A stretch of DNA of 64,000 bases from Nocardia shimofusensis NBRC 100134 (GTDB taxonomy: Bacteria > Actinomycetota > Actinomycetes > Mycobacteriales > Mycobacteriaceae), in NCBI RefSeq assembly GCF_001613125.1, contig NZ_BDBT01000032.1, positions 1-64,000 on the forward strand, in the 5' to 3' direction. Under the pieces are notes generated by a model, which saw only the letters and a list, made by a program, of their open reading frames with translations, made no database searches and was not told the DNA's origin. The translations under genes and the position numbers were made by a program. Below, one piece after another: positions 62,520 through 64,000 of the stretch (position 1 is its first letter; each line of letters opens with the position of its first letter).

Positions 62520-62887
62520 GGGGCCTCCTAGGTCAAGCGGTGTCGTCACGACGACCGCAAGCAATGCAACCCCTTATTCAACACGAAAGCCCCGGTGCGG
62601 TATTTCACCGCCACGGGGCCCGAGTCGACCGATCGCCGATGCGGCACAGGGCTCGCAGCGACTCTCATGCGCAGATCTCGCACAAGAAACCCACCGTTTC
62701 GGCGGATGACCGGACCGTTTGACCTTTACGGCAACGGTGGGAGTCGGGCTCCACTTGTCAGCCCCAGCGCAGCCGGGGCGGTCGTCGGCAGAAAGTCTAG
62801 CACTGCCCCGGCCGTGCTCCGAATCGCCCGGAACGACCGGCCGAAAAGCAGTTGCGAGCGCGGCGGGCGGAACGCATGCTGCGCGCC
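62520..62887 (-). other. infC leader and promoter region
   Basis: 368 nt between infC and the divergent DinB-like gene, without a supported gene. A hairpin (62589-62619: GCCCCG/CGGGGC plus CGGT/ACCG with an internal loop), followed on the minus strand by TTTCGTGTTGAATAA, could act as an attenuator of the infC operon. No confident promoter was assigned. Confidence 0.45.
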
Positions 62888-63424
62888 ATGCCTGTCTCCT
62901 CCCGCGAACTGCTGCGCTGGCAGTTCGACCTGACCTGGGCGCTGGCCGAGGTACACCTGGACGCACTCACCGAGGAGGACTTCCTCTGGCGACCCGCGAG
63001 CCTGGTCTGGACGGTACACCGCGGCGAGGACGAGCAGTGGCGCCCGGACTGGGCGGACACCGAGCCCGATCCCGTCCCGGTCCCCACGATCGCCTGGCTC
63101 AGCTGGCACATCGACTGGTGGTGGAGCACCGCGCTCGATCACCTCACCGGCCGCGCCCCGACCCCGCGCGAGCAGTTCTTCTGGGCGGGCAGCGGCGCGG
63201 CCGCACTCACCGGGCTCCGCGGTCTCCGGACGGCATGGGCGGCAGCGCTGGACGAGGTCGCCGACGCCGGTTTCGAGGCGCCGTCGGCGTATCCGTGGCC
63301 CGTCGAGGCCGGCCTCACCGTCGCGCATCTCGCGGGCTGGGTGAACGCCGAGCTGATGAAGAACACCGCCGAGATCGGCCAGCTCCGGATGCTGCGAGCG
63401 GCCTCGCTAGCCTGTCAGTCATGA
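62888..63424 (+). CDS. DinB-like superfamily protein
   Basis: 178 residues. Four-helix DinB/YfiT type: RELLRWQFDLTWALAEVHLD at the start, TIAWLSWHIDWWWSTALDHL with a metal-ligand His, and AGLTVAHLAGWVNAELMKN with a further His. Some members are mycothiol- or bacillithiol-dependent transferases; specific role unknown. ATG 62888 chosen, ATG 62876 possible. Overlaps DUF1844 by 4 nt. Confidence 0.82.
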   Translation: MPVSSRELLRWQFDLTWALAEVHLDALTEEDFLWRPASLVWTVHRGEDEQWRPDWADTEPDPVPVPTIAWLSWHIDWWWSTALDHLTGRAPTPREQFFWAGSGAAALTGLRGLRTAWAAALDEVADAGFEAPSAYPWPVEAGLTVAHLAGWVNAELMKNTAEIGQLRMLRAASLACQS

Positions 63425-63780
63425 CTGACGAGCTCGACGACTCCCTCCGCGAGGCGGGCGATGTGCGCGAACTGGCCGAGATCCCCGCGGTCGAGGTGAT
63501 CAGCCGCGCGGCCGTGATGCTGATGAGTTCGGCCGCGGAGAAACTCGGGCTGGCCGACGAGAATCCGGACACCAGCCCCCGCAAGGATCTCGACGAAGCG
63601 CGCCGGGTGATCACGGCGCTGGCGGGACTGGTGACCGCTTCGGTGGAGTATCTGGGGCCGCACGCGGGGCCGATTCGCGACGGACTGCAGGCGTTGCAGC
63701 GCGCGTTCCGGGAGGCCTCGGCGCATCCGGACGAGCCGGGCAAGGGACCGGGCGAGAAATACACCGGCCCCGTCTACTGA
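63421..63780 (+). CDS. DUF1844-family protein
   Basis: 119 residues. VEVISRAAVMLMSSAAEKLG and RKDLDEARRVITALAGLVTA are diagnostic of DUF1844, found near infC in many actinobacteria. Helical, no membrane segment; function unknown. ATG overlaps the DinB-like stop (ATGA). Confidence 0.93.
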   Translation: MTDELDDSLREAGDVRELAEIPAVEVISRAAVMLMSSAAEKLGLADENPDTSPRKDLDEARRVITALAGLVTASVEYLGPHAGPIRDGLQALQRAFREASAHPDEPGKGPGEKYTGPVY

Positions 63781-63837
63781 GATCGGGCCGCACAGAGCGC
63801 CCGGATCGGGCAGACCACACGAATCTCGGCCCGCGAA

Positions 63838-63866
63838 GCGGGGCGGCCTGGCAGCGGCCGCCCCGC
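63838..63866. terminator. Bidirectional terminator
   Basis: GCGGGGCGGCC and GGCCGCCCCGC, 11 perfect pairs with a 7-nt loop, between DUF1844 and the convergent small gene. Confidence 0.8.
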
Positions 63867-63876
63867 TCGGAAGTCA

Positions 63877-63987
63877 CTACACGGGCAGGGGCGCCGGCGG
63901 CGGGGTGACCGAGATCGAGGAGCCCGAGGCCAGCATGTTGGCCAGGGCGGTGAAAAGTGCGGTGAGACCGGAGCTTCCAGAGTCCAT
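63877..63987 (-). CDS. Small protein or C-terminal end of a gene running off the window
   Basis: From ATG 63987 it codes 36 residues: MDSGSSGLTALFTALANMLA, a mildly hydrophobic helix, then a Ser/Pro-rich tail ending APLPV. The stop lies just before a strong hairpin. No ribosome site is visible in the 13 bases before the ATG and the frame stays open to the window edge, so it may be the end of a longer gene. Family not recognised. Confidence 0.55.
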   Translation of the reverse strand: MDSGSSGLTALFTALANMLASGSSISVTPPPAPLPV

Positions 63988-64000
63988 GAGGTGTTGATTC

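Overview
The window is GC-rich actinobacterial chromosome. Gene order and content point to a mycolic-acid actinomycete of the Nocardia/Rhodococcus type. It carries the arginine cluster (argCJBDFR plus argGH), infC-rpmI-rplT-trmH-pheS-pheT, the tyrS/mpg/ABC-transporter neighbourhood known from mycobacteria, a homologue of the mycobacterial bifunctional acyl-CoA synthetase/lipase, a resuscitation-promoting factor and a mycothiol-type DsbA-fold protein. No tRNA, CRISPR array or insertion sequence was seen.

Layout, left to right. 1-337: rRNA-operon-type promoter and leader firing leftward out of the window, downstream of tyrS. 0.3-4.9 kb: tyrS, mpg, an ABC-2 exporter with its TetR regulator, and a Trm112-like protein. 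4.9-10.5 kb: an envelope glycosylation set (GtrA, YfhO-like giant membrane protein, GtrB/CsbB-type glycosyltransferase, WecE-type sugar aminotransferase). 10.5-18.2 kb: bifunctional lipase/acyl-CoA synthetase, idi, serine beta-lactamase-like esterase, SMR efflux pump, VOC protein and hypotheticals. 18.2-22.1 kb: a putative 19-residue hydrophobic peptide gene with a very strong terminator, then argH and argG on the minus strand.

22.1-35.8 kb is a block lying between argG and argR, which are adjacent in mycobacteria. It holds two paralogous 51-residue proteins, membrane and redox proteins, a phytoene-desaturase-like enzyme, a ten-gene gas-vesicle cluster in one translationally coupled run, a VapBC-type toxin-antitoxin pair with a perfect palindromic operator, a GntR regulator and a DUF305/DUF6153 pair. 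35.8-41.7 kb: the translationally coupled argC-J-B-D-F-R operon on the minus strand. The same operator-like sequence lies in front of argC and argG, so ArgR probably still couples the two separated parts.

41.7-56.5 kb: long structured leader and rpf, then a mosaic of small regulator/enzyme pairs (PNPOx/WYL, HEAT/MerR-HEAT, SDR/HxlR), RibD-like reductase, FAD monooxygenase, PEP carboxylase, a deazaflavin-type oxidoreductase, a sugar O-acetyltransferase, two linked hypotheticals and DUF427. 56.5-64 kb: translation genes pheT, pheS, trmH, rplT, rpmI, infC on the minus strand, with infC apparently starting at AUC, then DinB-like and DUF1844 genes and the end of a small minus-strand gene.
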